Under the pieces are notes generated by a model. That model saw only the letters and a program-made list of their open reading frames with translations. It had not been told where the DNA came from and made no database searches. A stretch of DNA of 64,000 nt from NCBI GenBank assembly GCA_963752495.1, contig CAVVYJ010000002.1:372001-436000 (forward strand). Reading direction: 5' to 3'. Source of the DNA: CAVVYJ01 sp963752495 (GTDB taxonomy: Bacteria; Pseudomonadota; Gammaproteobacteria; Burkholderiales; Methylophilaceae). Below, one piece after another: positions 62,612-64,000 of the stretch. The number at the start of each line of letters is the position of its first letter. Position 1 is the stretch's first letter. The translations under genes and the position numbers were made by a program.

Positions 62612-63616
62612 ATGACTATTCGTATCGGCATTAACGGGTTTGGGCGTATCGGCCGCATGGTATTGCGCGCGGCAGTCATTGAGCCGGAATTTAATGATGT
62701 AGAAGTTGTAGCAATCAATTGTTCTTACGACATTGATTATATGGCCTATATGTTGAAATATGATTCTGTGCATGGCCGTTTTAATGCTGATGTGCAGACG
62801 GAAAGTGGTCACTTGGTTGTAAATGGAAAAAAAATCAGTGTGACAGCAGACCGTGATCCCGCGAACATTGATTGGAAAAAGAGTGGCGTGGATATTGTCG
62901 TGGAATCAACCGGTGTATTCCTTACACAGTCTTCTTGTCAGCCACATATCAATCAAGGGGCAAAAAAAGTAGTGCAGTCTGCGCCTGGCAAAGATGACAC
63001 GCCGATGTTTGTCTACGGTGTAAATCATAAAGAATATAAAGGTGAGGCAATCATTTCTGCGGCCTCATGCACGACTAATGCTTTGGCTCCACTGGCAAAA
63101 GTTCTGCACGATAATTTTGGTATTAAGCGTGGTTTGATGACGACAGTGCACGCCACGACAGCTTCACAAAAAACAGTGGATGGAACATCTAAAAAAGATT
63201 GGCGCGGCGGGCGTGGTGTTTTTGAGAACATCATTCCATCGAGCACTGGTGCGGCTAAAGCGGTAGGCAAGGTGATTCCGTCGCTTAATAAAAAGCTCAC
63301 GGGCATGGCAATGCGCGTGCCCTCTGCAGATGTTTCGGTGGTAGATTTGACGGTGGAGTTGAACCAAGAAACCACTTATGAAGCGATTTGCGAGGCCATG
63401 AAAAAAGCAGCAGAGGGCGAGTTAAAAGGTGTTCTCGGCTATACTGAAGATAAAGTGGTTTCTACCGATTTTCGTAGCGATCCTGCAGGCGGCGTATTTG
63501 ACGCAGATGCAGGGATTATGCTGGATTCGACCTTTGTTAAAGTGGTTGGCTGGTACGATAACGAGTATGGCTACACTTGTAACTTAATTCGCCTTGTGCA
63601 ACATATTTCCAAATAG
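62612..63616 (+). CDS. gap: Glyceraldehyde-3-phosphate dehydrogenase, type I
   Basis: Converts G3P to 1,3-bisphosphoglycerate with NAD(P). The protein has 334 residues. It begins MTIRIGINGFGRIGRMVLRA, with the catalytic Cys in SAASCTTNALAPLAK (about 153), the helper His in TTVHATTASQKTVDG, RGGRGVFENIIPSSTGAAK and the C-terminal WYDNEYGYTCNLI. The adenine-ribose position near residue 33 follows the VVAINCSYD strand rather than the usual Asp strand, which may affect NAD/NADP choice. It precedes pgk by 9 nt. Confidence 0.96.
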   Translation: MTIRIGINGFGRIGRMVLRAAVIEPEFNDVEVVAINCSYDIDYMAYMLKYDSVHGRFNADVQTESGHLVVNGKKISVTADRDPANIDWKKSGVDIVVESTGVFLTQSSCQPHINQGAKKVVQSAPGKDDTPMFVYGVNHKEYKGEAIISAASCTTNALAPLAKVLHDNFGIKRGLMTTVHATTASQKTVDGTSKKDWRGGRGVFENIIPSSTGAAKAVGKVIPSLNKKLTGMAMRVPSADVSVVDLTVELNQETTYEAICEAMKKAAEGELKGVLGYTEDKVVSTDFRSDPAGGVFDADAGIMLDSTFVKVVGWYDNEYGYTCNLIRLVQHISK

Positions 63617-63625
63617 GAGTTTGCC

Positions 63626-64000
63626 GTGAAATTCATCAAAATGACCGATTTGGATTTGAAGGGCAAACGCGTTTTTATTCGCGCAGACCTGAATGTTCCG
63701 GTGAAAGATGGCAAAGTCACTTCCGATGCGCGCATTACTGCATCCATGCCAACGATTGAGTATGCGCTTAAAGCTGGCGCTAAAGTGATGGTGACATCAC
63801 ATTTAGGTCGCCCGGAAGAAGGTGTTTACTCTGAGGAGAACTCACTGCAGCCTGTGGCAGACGTGATGTCAGTTAAGCTTGGCAAGGCTGTGCGTTTGGT
63901 TAAAAATTGGCTGGCGCCGAATGCGCCCAAGGACAGTTTAACTATTCAAAACGGCGAACTCATTTTGCTGGAAAATTGCCGCTTTAATGTGGGTGAGAAA
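63626..64000 (+). CDS. pgk: Phosphoglycerate kinase (partial, cut by window end)
   Basis: The first 125 codons only. GTG 63626, with TAGGAG upstream, begins MKFIKMTDLDLKGKRVFIRADLNVPVKDGK (the RADLNVPVKDG substrate loop), followed by SDARITASMPTIEYAL, VTSHLGRPEEG and LLENCRFNVGEK, in which the usual LLENVRF reads LLENCRF. An ATG at 63641 would also give a plausible start. Co-transcribed with gap. Confidence 0.95.
   Translation, partial: MKFIKMTDLDLKGKRVFIRADLNVPVKDGKVTSDARITASMPTIEYALKAGAKVMVTSHLGRPEEGVYSEENSLQPVADVMSVKLGKAVRLVKNWLAPNAPKDSLTIQNGELILLENCRFNVGEK

Noticed and set aside
1..64000. CRISPR arrays, insertion sequences, prophage or attachment sites
   Set aside because: No regularly spaced repeats, transposase or integrase sequence, or tRNA-flanking direct repeats were seen near the two tRNAs.

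Overview
The window looks like chromosome of a betaproteobacterium, most probably a Methylophilaceae member (Methylotenera/Methylophilus-like). This is inferred from the moderate GC content, the gene neighbourhoods (tsaB-rimI, coxBA-ctaG-coxC-SURF1-ctaAB, tkt-gap-pgk) and the protein families (Coq7, DUF2322, DUF2244, SlmA, OlsBA). It is almost wholly housekeeping DNA. There is no insertion sequence, prophage, CRISPR array or rRNA. No gene-free stretch exceeds 300 bases; the longest is about 230 bp.

Layout. 0-3.1 kb: tail of an unknown gene, a multi-hairpin candidate sRNA, ung, and groES-groEL behind a CIRCE operator. 3.1-11.5 kb: DedA, bioA-dacB, FKBP-OsmC, a VOC protein, DUF2322, coq7, ctp and a SelW-like protein. 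11.6-17.1 kb: a proteasome-like Anbu locus (circularly permuted ATP-grasp, alpha-E, transglutaminase, a two-domain VOC/HPPD-like protein, Anbu). It is preceded by NtrC-like boxes and a -24/-12 element. 17.2-28.7 kb: bacterioferritin-like protein, NlpC/P60, dinG/yoaA, arfB-tsaB-rimI with a UDG-like protein, lemA and TPM genes, proS, a lytic transglycosylase, DUF1097. 28.7-31.5 kb: a beta-propeller protein, queA, tRNA-Leu(CAA), DUF2244. 31.5-39.7 kb: an aa3-type cytochrome oxidase cluster with its assembly and heme A genes. 39.7-48.9 kb: thioredoxin-like lipoprotein, FemAB-like protein, tRNA-Arg(CCG), di-heme cytochrome c, apaH, olsBA, lipoprotein, PfkB kinase, TetR, hemJ, TlpA-like protein. 48.9-58.5 kb: a giant FAD/Fe-S dehydrogenase, acyltransferase, slmA, HAD phosphatase, argB, an HTH-fused N-acetylglutamate synthase, rsmE. 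58.6-64 kb: redoxin, Gfo/Idh/MocA oxidoreductase, tkt, gap and the start of pgk.

Genes that work together. GroES/GroEL is a HrcA-type stress operon. The Anbu set is a predicted peptide-ligation/proteolysis system that here may answer to nitrogen limitation. OlsB/OlsA make ornithine lipids; a Pho-box-like repeat and a perfect hairpin covering the ribosome-binding site and start codon suggest phosphate control plus translational control. The cox cluster encodes terminal oxidase subunits, copper delivery (CtaG, Sco-like), heme A synthesis (CtaA, CtaB) and SURF1. ArgB and the HTH-NAGS are the first steps of arginine synthesis. Tkt/Gap/Pgk feed central sugar metabolism.

Quality warning. At least eleven genes, including groEL, tsaB and argB, are broken by single-base indels, several of them in short homopolymers, and they are densest at 18.7-21.8 kb. 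The simplest reading is uncorrected consensus errors, so these genes are annotated here as single loci.
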